64,000 bases of DNA from Epiperipatus broadwayi (Eukaryota > Onychophora > Udeonychophora > Euonychophora > Peripatidae), in contig JAQFVV010006293.1 of the NCBI GenBank assembly GCA_028023455.1, positions 4,041,059-4,105,058 on the forward strand, given 5' to 3'. Shown piece by piece: positions 50,415 through 62,472 of this stretch (positions are counted from its first letter, which is position 1; each line of letters starts with the position of its first letter). The notes beneath the pieces are model-generated. The model made no database searches, was not told the DNA's origin, and was given only the letters and a program-made list of their open reading frames with translations. Position numbers and translations under genes: made by a program.

Positions 50415-52504
50415 ATGGATTACAACGATCCATCAAATACGTTACAAATGGCGGCTTCTAACAGCCAAATTGAAAAATCCAAATCTAATCCTACCTTAAA
50501 TCATCCTACTATTAATCAAAATTCACAATCTTTAGTTCATAGTAACCAAATGTATTCCGTATCAACTAAATCAATTAATAATCGTGATCTCTTTTCCACA
50601 GAAAATTCGGAAGTTAATGTTGACTCTGATGCAGAAATACGAGGGCCTAGAAACAACACGCTAAACGTTTCTGCGTCAAGCAACACAACTCAAAATTCTA
50701 TTAATTCGTCACTATTCATTAACTCCATACAATCAAATGCGAAAATAGGAGGGCTCATGTACAACGAGCATGAATATCCAGAGCTTACAATAGCGAGTCA
50801 AGATCAAGTGAAAGAAAACAAGGAAAATAGTCAATCAAAATCAGAGCCTATAACAACGAAACAATTTCAAGTACAAAATAACAATAGAGAAAATAATCAC
50901 TTTTCACGAAACTCAATATACAATAGAACACCTAATGAAAATAGTAATACTTACGCCAGAATCGTTAGGTCCTCCCCTTCATCGCCTATCGCCGGTGGTA
51001 TTACCACTTCTGATTCTTTGGCAGAGGTGATGGGCCTTGATGATGAAATGGAAGTTTGCTGTTTAGATGACGAATCTACAGAAGAACAGCCTCAAAATAT
51101 TACTCCTGAAGTATACGATCAAATTAATACCAAATTTAACGAAACAATACCAGCTAGTCTTCTTAACTCGTTCAAAAAATTCGAAAACAATAAAACCGTC
51201 ATTATGACGGTTACTAATTCTAAATGCGATCTTGGTCGTTTTCCTTTTGATGAATTCTACCAGATGTTAACAGATAAAAATCTGTGGTCATACATATATA
51301 AAGTTCTAACGCATCCAAACAACAGATACCTTTGTTTGGAGTTCCACAATAGGACTCAACAACAAATCTTCCGAAAACATATTAAATTTCTGGGGAAAAA
51401 AATAATTTGTTACATTGACACCAGTCACCCCCTACATTTGTACGGGAGAATTAAAAATTGTCATGTTGATTTTAATGAAGCTGATTTACAGTTGCTAATG
51501 AAAGATTATGGCAAAGTTATAAATTTCTCATATCTTAATCACAAAAAAGCAGTTATTCCCGTATTTTCTAACACTGCAATATTTAGTTTAATTATGAAAA
51601 AAGATATTTCTCCATACGACATTCCTACGACGCATGACACTGAGGCGTCACCACTGGTAATAACGTTTAGGGGCATTCCACCTCAATGTTTTGAATGCAA
51701 ACTTAGAACGCATTTGGTTAACGACTGTCCTAGCAAATATTGTAACAAATGTGGATTCAAAATCACCAAGCTACACGACTGCTCAAATAATATAAATGCA
51801 AAAAAACAACTAACCACATACTCGCAAAAAAATAATGATAATTGTATTGTATCACAAACAAATCAAATTACCACCCAAGAACCAAATACACACACACACA
51901 CTCGGCAATAATTTCACATAATAATACCGGCTCTCTTACAACATATAACACAGTCCTAGAATCCACTCTTGAAACCAGGTCGGAGTCTATACCTTCTTTT
52001 AACACTGATCAACAATCAAGTATGGAAAGTAGTGCTGGGTTGCTAACATCATTTAATACTGATCAGCAATCTATGAATGAGGCCAGTCCACTAGAATCCA
52101 CTAACCATTTAGAATCTTCTGCTGACTCCATGTCAACAATGACTGAAAGTAGTAATTCTTTTCAAAATGGTAAGAAAAACAAGAGAAAAAATAAAAACAA
52201 TGGAGCAATTCCTAAGGTTGATCCCAGTGAAAATTCAAACTGTGACAAGGATCAGGCTAACCAAGCCCCTAAAAATAAGAACCAAAGTGTAATTTCTGCA
52301 CCAGTCAAGAAAAAAATGAAGGCAACTAACACATCCCCTGTTAATTATGACAACACTGAAAACCCTTATTGTACTAGAAAATCAATGCAGGAATCTTCTG
52401 ATGAAGTTAGTCAACTTGATGTCTACAAGGAAGGTGTGGACATACATAGGAGAGCTTCCAGAGGTTCAAAGGGTGACTCATCAGTGGCTGCCCAGATAAC
52501 CTAG
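50415..52504 (+). pseudogene. LINE copy 1 ORF1 (RNA-binding, zinc-knuckle protein) with frameshift
   Basis: ATG at 50415. The first frame runs to 51911 (499 codons counting one upstream TTG). The N-terminal 200 residues are disordered and Asn/Ser-rich. Residues about 240-420 form an RRM-like region (RYLCLEFHNRTQQ, then KDYGKVINF), followed by CX2CX4HX4C (CFECKLRTHLVNDC) and a second Cys/His cluster (CNKCGF...LHDC). A change of frame occurs in a CACACACAC tract at about 51888-51901. The protein then continues in the frame of 51842-52504, ending with a GVDIHRR motif shared with copy 2 ORF1. ORF1 proteins of this kind bind LINE RNA as chaperones. The slippage tract breaks the gene. Confidence 0.85.
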
Positions 52505-52776
52505 CAATTCTAAACTTTATTATCACTATGGAATCAGTTATTCTGGTAATGGTCTGTTATTGGCTTGCCGACTTGATTTATTTGAACTCCTTCTTCCTTT
52601 GCCTTGTTATGGAGCATAACTGGTCTATAGTTGGTAATCAGGTCCTCAAAACCCTCAAAAACACTCTATTGATGGGTATAACATGTGCAATAAGTAATAA
52701 CTTAGAAGAAATATTCCAATTGGCATTTGCTGATGGCCCTTGTTGTACCATTCCTCTAACTTCCTAATCAACTAAC

Positions 52777-55700
52777 ATGCTTTTTTCTATAGTAGCTGTT
52801 AATGTCAGAGGGTTAAACTCTCTCCAAAGAATCTATGCAATATCCAATTGGATTGAACTATACAAACCGCATCTCTTTCTATGCACTGAAACCAAATTAT
52901 CGGTAAACTCAATAATCAAGCCTGACCGATACTTTCAGAGGTTTGGATTTAATAGATTTTCCAACTCTAACACCTCATCTGCAGGAGTTGGAATTATCAA
53001 TCACCGTGCTTCTCCTTTTCAATCAATAAACATACTATACTTGGACTCACATATGTGCATAACAACTTTATATAATCAAGCTTACACAATTAACATTATC
53101 CTAGTATACTTATACAACCAACCGAGTCTCATTTATCAGCTAATCACTAATATAAATGCAATACTAGCTACCAATCCCTTTCCCACAGTCATGATTGGGG
53201 ATTTTAATATGCCATACTCTAAATTCACCTTCAAATACCTTCACCTACTAAATAAAAAACTTATGAGTGGTGAAGGATTCTTCTCATCAAACTCTATCTC
53301 ATATTACACTAGGAAAAATTCCTCATTAATAGACCTTGTATTCTACTCCCCAGAATTACATTTTCTAATACAGCCATCTCTAATACCAGTTGTTTTCTCA
53401 GACCATTTGGCACTTACAGTCACTATTAAAATAAATATGCTTGTATTTGAAGCTCCATTACTAACTAATACCACTAGACTGCTTCTCAAATCCAGTGCAC
53501 CAGAAGCCATCCTCTCGGAGATTTACATTTATTTTAATAAAATTCATATACTTACTCTTCCACCTGAAGAAGCATGGTTCAGCTTCATAAACATCATTTC
53601 ATCCACGATTAAACATTACACATGCAGAAATCCGACACCTACACATATGATGAAGAAACTGGAGTTGCTACACCAAAAAATTAGAAGCACACCAGCCAAT
53701 ACCTGCTCTATACCTTCAATTCTACTTCTCAAGCAAGAATACAAGCAAACTCAATTAGTTTTGGCTGATTACTTAGCTACCAAAAAAGCAAAAATTTTTT
53801 TAAAAAATATGCATAACTGGTCTAGAGACTACATACGCTGGGCGCTAGGATATACTAGTAAAAAACTCATGCCCACATCAATTCTGCACAACTCTAAAAT
53901 AATAACTGCGGAAGGAATGATTGCGCCATTGCTTGACTATTTTAAAAATAAGCTCCAGTCATGCCCCCATCCTAGCATGACAAATCTCAAGCTCAACAAC
54001 TTTAAAGACAATCACAATATTACTAATGAAGAAATAATGAATAAAATTAAAAAGTACCCTAATAGTGCACATCCTGGAATACACGCAATACCAAAATTTA
54101 TATTAGAACACCTTAACTACTTCACTGTACCAATAATTCAAAAGATGCTCAGCCATCTTTCAAACCAAATACATATTATTCCACAATTATACCCTATCTC
54201 CCTTGTTCCCTTTCTCAAAAAACCCATTCATCCTACACCACTAAGCAATATCAGGCCAATTTCCATGTCTCCACTGGTTATTAAAGTAGCTGAAGCATTA
54301 GTTAAAGACAAAATTCAACCACTCATCCTGCAAAAAATCTCGAAGTATCAATTCGCAAAGAAGGGAAGCTCCATTCCTGAAGCACTCTTCCTTTTCAGAG
54401 CCATGATTGATCAAATCAGAGTTAATAAAAAGGCAGCACCAATAGTGGTCCAGCTGGATATTGAGGCGGCTTTTGACTCCATTCCAATTGATAAGCTTTT
54501 GGGGGCTCTTGAACAGTACAACATCCCTTTATCACTTAGATACATTCTGGCAAATCTATTGTACAATAGGTCCATTCATATTACATTAAATGGAAAATCA
54601 TCTGTCAGTTTTGTTCCACACAGCTCCATTCCACAAGGCTCACCACTTAGTGCCCTCTTATTTATTTCCTATATTAACCCTTTGTTGATTGAGATGGAAA
54701 AAAAATTGCCACCTGTGGTTCTATCTCAAACTAATCTCTCTTTAAACCACATATCCTTTATGGATGATATAGTAGTCTTCCTACCTTCCAAGAAATATAT
54801 ACCCATGCTAATAGACATTCTAAACAAATATACACATGACTACTCACTCAAGTTCAACACTGGTAAAATGGCAACTTGGAATATTCTTACAGGCAAACCT
54901 AATGATTCTCTAACTAAATCCCCCCACATTCCTTTTTGGGAATCCCTTTCCACCTGTCAGTGGGTGCTAGAAGGACAGCCATTCAAAATCAGCTAATGGC
55001 ATCAATTACTAAAATTATGAACTCTCTTTCTAGGGCCTACCTTTCAATACACAGTAAGACCACACTCATTAACATGTTGATACTACCCAAAATTAACTAT
55101 TATATGCCAGTTGTTAGTTTTACCAAGGCTTTTATTCGAAAAATAAACTCATTATGTTGCAAATTGATCTGGAATAAGAAAGCCAGATCAATAAGCATCA
55201 AGAACCTGCAGAAGCATACAAAGTTTAATGGATTATCATTGCACTCAATAAACACCTTCTATTACCAAAGAATACATAATACTCTAGTTAAAATTGCCAC
55301 CAATTTCCCTATTTTTCAACCATACTTAAAAATAGAACCAACTGATACACCCCCACCTAGCAAGATCAAGTTTTTAAATAAACTATTACAACATATTAAC
55401 AGGAATCCAACAAACAATGAGTTCAGCACAAAGATTGATTATTGGACTGCACATCAAATCCTGAACAAGATGGACACTCAATTATCTCTGAACAGTTTTC
55501 TCAACATAAACAATAAAGCAATTATTACTAAATATAAGTACTGGAATCTCGAACCGAAATACCTAGATTTCATGATTAAAATCAATTTAGAGGCCTTGCC
55601 CACTAATGAATTTCTCTCAAGGAAAATGCGATATGCAAAAATAGACCCTGTGTGCTCCATCTGCAACAGAGAGGAAGAAACAATGAATCATTTTTTGCTG

Positions 55701-55994
55701 AACTGCTCATCACTGACAAAATATAGGCAACTGATCACCACAATCTCACACAACAATAGAATTACCATCAATACCTTAATTGACAGTTTTTCAAAAGGTT
55801 TTTTCCCAACAATCAGGATTTCTATTTATCTGCTATTTACATTATGGTTCATTAGATGCCACTTTGTATTTAACCCCACTTCCCGCAAATTGGAGTCACT
55901 GTTCCTAAATAAATTGGAGAAAATTAAAACTAGGGACCGGCTCATTGCCCCAGTTGACATAGTGGCAGCAACCTGGAGTCTAATAAAACTTTAG
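52777..55994 (+). pseudogene. LINE copy 1 ORF2 (APE endonuclease-reverse transcriptase) with frameshift
   Basis: ATG at 52777, 273 bp after ORF1. Residues 1-230 are an AP-endonuclease-like domain: NVRGLN, the catalytic Glu in TETK, GDFN and SDH. RT follows, with KKPIHPTPLSNIRPIS, QLDIEAAFDSIP, IPQGSPLSALLF and FMDDIVVF; the active site is FMDD instead of the usual FADD/YADD. A one-base frameshift in the C6/T5 run region around 54920-54937 moves the protein into the frame of 54936-55994. That part carries the thumb region and a C-terminal CSICNREEETMNH..C zinc-type motif. No RNase H domain is present. The fragment at 22215-23648 aligns throughout the C-terminal half and supports the reading. 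The 79-codon ORF at 52528-52767 precedes it. Confidence 0.88.
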
Positions 55995-56286
55995 CTCTAA
56001 TCAAATATAAATAGATGTAGTAATCGAAAAAGAAGAGTTAAAAATGGTTTCTACTAACTCAAGCAAGAAAACACTAAACTACCACAAAATTAGGAATGAA
56101 TAGTTGCAAGTCATTAATTGGATAATAAAAATATAATTGCAAACAATTGTAATACTGCAAGTAACAGTGACTATCAAACATTTATTAAACTTAATAATCA
56201 CACAAAACTTTAATTTAAGATGAATAAAGGAAAAAAATGTGAAACCAGATTGTAAAATAAAATTATGTACACTTTTCATTGTAAAA

Positions 56287-56540
56287 TTATATCATATATA
56301 TATTTCATTGTAGAATCAAATCATGTATATATTTCATTGTAGAATCAAATCATGTATATCTTTCATTGTTGAATCAAATCATGTATATCCTTCATTGTAG
56401 AATCAAATCATGTATATCCTTCATTGTAGAATCAAATCATGTATATCCTTAATTGTAGAATCAAATCATGTATATCCTTAATTGTAGAATCAAATCATGT
56501 ATATCCTTATTTGTAGAATCAAATCATGTATATTTTATGT
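56287..56540 (+). repeat. 29-bp tandem repeats in the LINE 3' UTR
   Basis: TCAAATCATGTATAT starts at 56316, 56345, 56374, 56403, 56432, 56461, 56490 and 56519, exactly every 29 bp, preceded by one degenerate unit. Variation is confined to the TCATT/TAATT part. The array ends 20 bp before the element 3' terminus. Confidence 0.97.
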
Positions 56541-56559
56541 AATAAATTAATTTTAAAAC

Positions 56560-57076
<517 letters not shown>

Positions 57077-57085
57077 CAAGATGGC
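57077..57085 (+). promoter_or_regulatory. YY1-like CAAGATGGC motif at LINE copy 2 5' end
   Basis: The motif is identical in sequence and distance from (TAG)n to that of copy 1, although the following bases differ. Conservation between diverged copies argues for function. Confidence 0.55.
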
Positions 57086-57278
57086 CACCATGCCTCACAA
57101 GCACGTCGTTTTGGCTCCAGAATAATTTTAAAATTTTCATTGAAATTCTACTATTTGAGTCTACTTGTGGTTGATACTTTTATCATTATAGTTTATTACA
57201 CCGGAATAAACAATTAGGTAGGTAAAATCTACTTCCTTTTTTAAAATCTGACAGATTTAATTTATCTGTTCTATAACT

Positions 57279-59069
57279 ATGGAGTCGAAAGACTCGTTGC
57301 TTCTAAATCAAATGACAAACGTAAGTGAGCCTACAAATAATTCTGTTATGTCTAATAATAATTCATCATTTCAAACTGAAGATGTTAAAATTACAATCAA
57401 TAACCAAAATAAATCGAATAACACAATTCAAACTAGCAATCAAGTGAAACCGCAAGCTAAGCTAATGAAACCTAAGAAAACGTTTGGCTCTGTTAACGTT
57501 CAAACGAGCATGCAAGAGTCTATCGAAAACATGGACAGTTTCCCAGAATTACCGAAAACAACTAATAATATTAATGCTAATAACCTTATGCAAGAATCAG
57601 ACAATAATCAACACTTTTTCAAACAAGATCTAAAGAAAAATCAAATAAAAGAAAATAATTCGTATGCTAGAGCAGTTAAATCTCATGCCGATAATATTAC
57701 CAGTAACGTGCAGAATTCAACTGAATACTTAACAGAAGTATTAGGCTTAGAAAATGATAACGAAGACAAACAAAATAATGTAAATATAATTCCAGATGAT
57801 ACCCAATTAATTACTTCGGAATTATATGCTCAGTACACAAATAATTTTAACCAAACCATACCTCAAAGTCTCTTTAGATCATTCCAAAAATTTCATAGCG
57901 AGAAAACGTTAATAATGGCAGTTACAAACACGGAATGCGATTTATTTAAATTTCCTATGGATGAATTTTATCAACTTTTGACGGAAAAAAAATTATGGAC
58001 ATTTATTTATAAAATATTATACCATCCTAATAATAGATATTTATGCATAGAATTCCATAATAAAACGCAAAAAAATATTTTCAAAAATAATATTAAATTT
58101 TTGAACTCAAGAATCCTTTGTTACATCAATATGGAGCGACCCCTATCTCTACAAAAAAGAATCAAAAACTGCCACATTGATTTTAAAGAAATTGACTTGC
58201 AATTAATTCTTTCAAAATACGGGAAAATAACAAACTTTAAATATCTGCTTGATAAAAATGCAGTTATCCCAGTATTTTTAAATATTGCGATGTTTAGCAT
58301 AACATTAAACAAGAATGTTACACCTAGTGATATACCAACTGTACATGAAACAGACATCTCACCAGTAATTGTCACTTTCAGAGGTTTACCACCCCAGTGC
58401 TTTCATTCCAAACAATGATCGCATTTAATACAAGAATGCCCTACCAAAGTATGTCAAAAATGTGGATTAAAACACTCGAGAACACATCGTTGCTGGAGCC
58501 AATTAAATACAACAAAATATAACGAAAATATCAACATCAAAATAACACCAACTTTAAGTCAAACAGGAGATAATGATAATACCCAAACGGAGTCACCACA
58601 AACCCAGGATTCATCAACCTTGATTATCTCTGACAAACAATCAATACCAATACACCTGGATGTACCAATAATTAGTAACTCAGAACTTGATGATGAGAAT
58701 ATTAGCTCATCCTCATCAAGTGAGCTTGAAGATATTTTTGCGGAAGATTCCATTCCGTTTCAATTAGTAACAAAAAATAAAAAAATTGCAAAAAGAAAAA
58801 AGGGAATTGATGTAACTGAATCGATTCAAGATAATAATAATCAATCTACCGCTATAAAATGTAAATCACCAGTGAATCATGCTCCAACAAAGCAATCCAC
58901 TCCGTTTAAAAAGAAAATAAAATCTAATAACTCTGATCTCCAAATAACAGGAACTCCAATGGACACAGACTCGGATAGACAATTGCGTTCAGTTGCTTCC
59001 CCTTCAACACCACAACAGCAGGTATATTTAGCTGGTGTTGATATCCACAGAAGAACACATAAAAAATAA
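57279..59069 (+). pseudogene. LINE copy 2 ORF1 with a premature stop in the zinc knuckle
   Basis: ATG at 57279. The frame is open for 379 codons, then TGA at 58416-58418, and continues in the same frame to 59069. The domain order matches copy 1: Asn-rich N-terminus, SYARAV patch, RRM-like region (RYLCIEFHNKTQK; SKYGKITNF), zinc knuckles, acidic Ser-rich tail and a C-terminal GVDIHRRTHKK motif. The first knuckle has lost its second Cys (CFHSK where copy 1 has CFECK) and the stop falls two codons later. The second knuckle (CQKCGLKHSRTHRC) is intact. Whether the stop is inactivating or read through is unknown; inactivation is simpler. Confidence 0.85.
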
Positions 59070-59152
59070 AAGTTAATACTGAACACACATCAGATAATCC
59101 TAATGCAAATTATCCTGGACACATTAAACCAAACAAAACTTAGTGATATATC

Positions 59153-59689
59153 ATGAATGAAGAACTATATCCAACCGTTTTTATTTTATTTTTATTTTTT
59201 CCAATTTGTGTTAAATACTCTGTTGTAATGATTTTTTTGTTAATTTTTATGTTTGGTAGGGGTTCATTGCTGATTACACTTACCCAGCTAAAATACATAT
59301 ATCACATTAATAATATTATACACACACTACATGACAAACAACCACACATAATTACATCTTATACCCGTAAACTAAATAAACATAAACTTTATAATAAACA
59401 AACACATATATCTATAAATTATAAACTCACTAATACATTTTTCCTTTTATTATTAAACATGCTATATCTGTTCTCATTATATACTATACAAAATTATTAC
59501 CTTCCTTTAACATCCTATCCCACTGTTACATTGGATAGATTGTTCCAGTCTTCATATGACTATACTTACTCCATAAAATCTTACTTTCCACTACCAAGAT
59601 CATTAACAACTACAAACATTATGCATATACAACAAATTACCATAATCATTGTACAATATAGAATTACTCATGCTGGTATCAATTACTGA
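59153..59689 (+). CDS. Inter-ORF hydrophobic ORF in LINE copy 2 (doubtful)
   Basis: A 178-codon open frame fills the gap between ORF1 and ORF2 and overlaps the ORF2 start by 20 bases. Its N-terminus is strongly hydrophobic (FILFLFFPICVKYS, then VVMIFLLIFMF), suggesting a membrane segment. In copy 1 the corresponding gap holds a 79-codon ORF (52528-52767), also with a hydrophobic start, ending 9 bases before ORF2. Sequence similarity between the two is weak. It may be spurious, or serve in translation of ORF2 by termination-reinitiation. Confidence 0.2.
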   Translation: MNEELYPTVFILFLFFPICVKYSVVMIFLLIFMFGRGSLLITLTQLKYIYHINNIIHTLHDKQPHIITSYTRKLNKHKLYNKQTHISINYKLTNTFFLLLLNMLYLFSLYTIQNYYLPLTSYPTVTLDRLFQSSYDYTYSIKSYFPLPRSLTTTNIMHIQQITIIIVQYRITHAGINY

Positions 59690-60503
59690 AGTTAATGTCA
59701 GAGGGATAAACTCACCCCATAGAATGTTTGCCATTACCAGCTGGATTCGGCAATTCACACCACATATTCTTTTTTTTACAGAAACCAAATGCTCAGTAAG
59801 TTCTCCTTTTAAACCTGAGCAGCATCTTGCCAAGTTTAAATATACCAGATTTTCCACATCAAACTATTCAGCTGCAGGAATAGGAGTACTCATCATAGAA
59901 ATTCTCCATTCCAATCTTTCAACATCTTATATATTGATCATCATCACTCTTCATAATGCAGCATGCACAATAAATATTATAGCATTATACTTATATAATC
60001 AACTGATACTCATACACCAGCTTATTAACATAATTAATTTAACACTAGCAACAAATCCACACCCCATAATTCTCTTGGGTGACTTTAATATGTCATACCA
60101 AGACTTTACGAGGAAATATCTTCATAAAATTAACAAAAGGCTAATGAGCTCAGAAGGTTTCTTTTCATCAAATACAATATCATTTTCCACTAAAAATCAT
60201 TCATCATTAATAGATCTACTCTTTTACTCTCCTAAATTGCACTTTATAATTACACCCTCTCTAAACCCAGTAGCTTTTTCTGACCATCATGCCCTTAATG
60301 TCATTTTAAATTTAGATATGCAGATACACTCAACACTTTTACTGAACAATACCACCCGTTTATTATTAAAAACAAATGCTCCTGAAGCCATAATATCTAA
60401 TGCATACATTTATTTTAAAAAAATTGACATACTTTCACTCCAACCAACAGAAGCTTGGTTTTCCTTCATTAATATTTTAGCTTCTAACATCAAACATTAT
60501 ACT
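59670..60503 (+). CDS. LINE copy 2 ORF2, N-terminal part (APE endonuclease)
   Basis: ATG at 59670 is chosen because it aligns with the copy 1 start (NVRG motif ten codons in). The segment encodes the AP-endonuclease-like domain: NVRGIN, the catalytic Glu in TETK, LGDFNMS and SDHHAL. It is open up to 60503, where a Penelope-like compound element interrupts the codon series after KHYT. The ORF resumes at 63921 in frame, ignoring the 13-bp duplication. No lesion other than the insertion is visible in the part present. Confidence 0.85.
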
Positions 60504-60686
60504 AAATATAGCTTTACTTCTCAGTATATGTAAAATATATAATTGTTAATTAGAGAAGATATTAATTAGTATTAAAGTTTATCGGTTTAATGTTTTCGAG
60601 GATCCATGCCTCATATTCATAGCCTTCATAAAATGTATAATAAAATATGCAAATACAAATATTCGAATAAGCTAGTATTACGTAGC

Positions 60687-62472
60687 TCATTTCTTCAAGA
60701 TCTCGAAGCAAGTATCCTTTCTATTAATGGCATGGATGTTTCCATTGATGTAAAATGCCTCCTTTATTTTTCTTTTGTGATCATTTGATTCTGAGCACAA
60801 TATTATGGGATTGGCAGGTGTGAAGTTGTGTCCAGATTGTTTAGCATGCTCCAAGAATACAGAGAACGTGTTGCTGTTTTTCTGAGCTCTGTTAAATGTG
60901 TAAATATGTTGACCCAGTCTAGTATTGATTGTAGCTTTCATTTCACCATAATATATAGCATGGCATCCAGCCTGAGGGCAGGCAATAGAGTACAACACAT
61001 GTGGGGTGAACGATCGATCAATGTGGTCTTTAGAGTTGTTAAGCAATCTATTAGAATTAGGTGGAGTTCTAATTGCTATGTTAAATTTATTGTTTAATGC
61101 TTTCATTAGTTTGTTAGATATTTTAGGAATGTAAAGGATTGTTATTCTAGGTAGATTGGTGCGAGATACATTATTGTTTATTGTATTATTAAATTTTATG
61201 ATTTTATTTTTAATAGCTTTGAATTTGAACCCTGCTGCTAATAGATCTTTAATATAGTTGTTTATGTTTTCTTTCCTGTCTGCTTCATATTTACATAAAT
61301 AAAAGTTTCTTAACAAAAATGCATTAAGGCCAGCAAATTTATGTGATGCAGGTGAGTTAGAGTTAGGGTGGATACAGCTGCGAATTTTAAATGGTTTAAC
61401 AATCATTTTGTAATCTATTAAGTGGCGATTTCTCGATAAAGAGAGGTCGAGATATTTAAGTTCTTTATTATTTTCATATGTGATGGTGAATGAAAGTTTG
61501 GTTAAGTTTTGTAAATCATGTAGTATATTTAAAGTATTATCTTTAGAGGTTATGATAAAGATATCATCTACATAACGAATATATGTAAAGTCTTGGTTGA
61601 TATTGTGATATTTTGGAAGGATCGATAGTTCATATTTATTTAAATATATGCTAGATAAAACACCACTGATAGGAAGGCCCATGGGCCATCCATCTTGCAT
61701 TGTGTACCACTTGTTTTCAAAGAGTGTAAATATATGTGAATCAAGCCATGACAGGAAAGCAATAATGAATTTAACTCTTTCATTAGGGCAATGTGCTTGC
61801 AGTAGCTCTTCGTGTACTATTTGGATAGATGCTTTTCGATTAATTGATCCGTATAGTTCCTTCACATCCATTGTAGCCATAATTGAAGTCTGAGAGATTT
61901 GAGTATTTTTGATTTTGGAGATGAATTGGAGAGACGAGTTTATCGTGTATGAGCCAAAATTAAGGTAATCTATAAGTAATTGATTGATTAATTTGGCTGC
62001 TTCAAAATAATGCACACCACCGAAAGCCATCATCAATCTAAGTGGTTCGTCTGTTTTATGTAGTTTTAAATTGGCAAACATTGGGGGGGGGGGTCTAGTG
62101 GCAGAAGGGTAAATCCTGTAATATTCGGATTTAGTAATCCCTTTATCCTTGAAAGTCTGAAGCACATTGTTAATAAATTTATCTCGATCTAGTTTAATAT
62201 TAAAAGAGTTATCATGCACCAACTTTAATATTTTAATTTGGTCGTGCATTTTATTTTTATAGTCTGTGTTATTTAGTAAAACAAAACGATTGCCTTTGTC
62301 TTCTTTGAGACAAGTAATATTGTGTGTTTTGAAATATTGTTTGGTATTTAATATACTTTTATTCCATGCTTTTCCTTCTTTATTAACCAAATTGTTATTT
62401 AATAGTTTAGATATATCGGTGATGATAGCATCTCTTTGTATATTGTTAATGAGACTCGCTTCGATGTCTGCT
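60687..62472 (-). CDS. Penelope-like reverse transcriptase with GIY-YIG endonuclease (N-terminus missing)
   Basis: The minus strand is open for about 595 codons from the inverted junction at 62472 to the stop at 60687, with no internal lesion. RT motifs in order: ADI/EDKGNRFVLL, MMAFGG, MDVKELYGSI, GLPISGVLSSIYLNKYE, the catalytic YVDD in RYVDDIFII, and KELKYLDLSLSR. A GIY-YIG-type nuclease follows at the C-terminus: SIACPQAGCHAIYYGE then INTRLGQH. This combination defines endonuclease-bearing Penelope-like elements, which prime at nuclease-cut ends. The N-terminal several hundred bases are missing at the junction, so no true start exists. A run of G at 62082-62091 encodes a Pro stretch. Confidence 0.88.

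Larger units (their letters stand above)
50227..56559 (+). mobile_element. (TAG)n-associated LINE, copy 1, full length (~6.3 kb)
   Basis: A two-ORF non-LTR retrotransposon sits exactly between two (TAG)n arrays. Its layout is a short 5' UTR starting ACAAGATGGCGG, an ORF1 with RRM-like and zinc-knuckle regions, an ORF2 with APE endonuclease, RT and a CCHC motif, and a 3' UTR with eight exact 29-bp repeats ending in TTTTAAAAC. The body type (ORF1 with CCHC, APE, RT without RNase H) and the C-terminal sequence style fit the Tx1/L1 group, several lineages of which target microsatellites or RNA genes. The clade call is inference. Both ORFs carry frameshifts, so the copy is likely inactive. Confidence 0.9.

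Noticed and set aside
61648-61893. ORFs antisense to the Penelope-like genes (60828-61097, 61648-61893, 62549-62794, 63345-63614)
   Set aside because: They mirror each other across the inverted repeat and are shadows of the RT-endonuclease frame.
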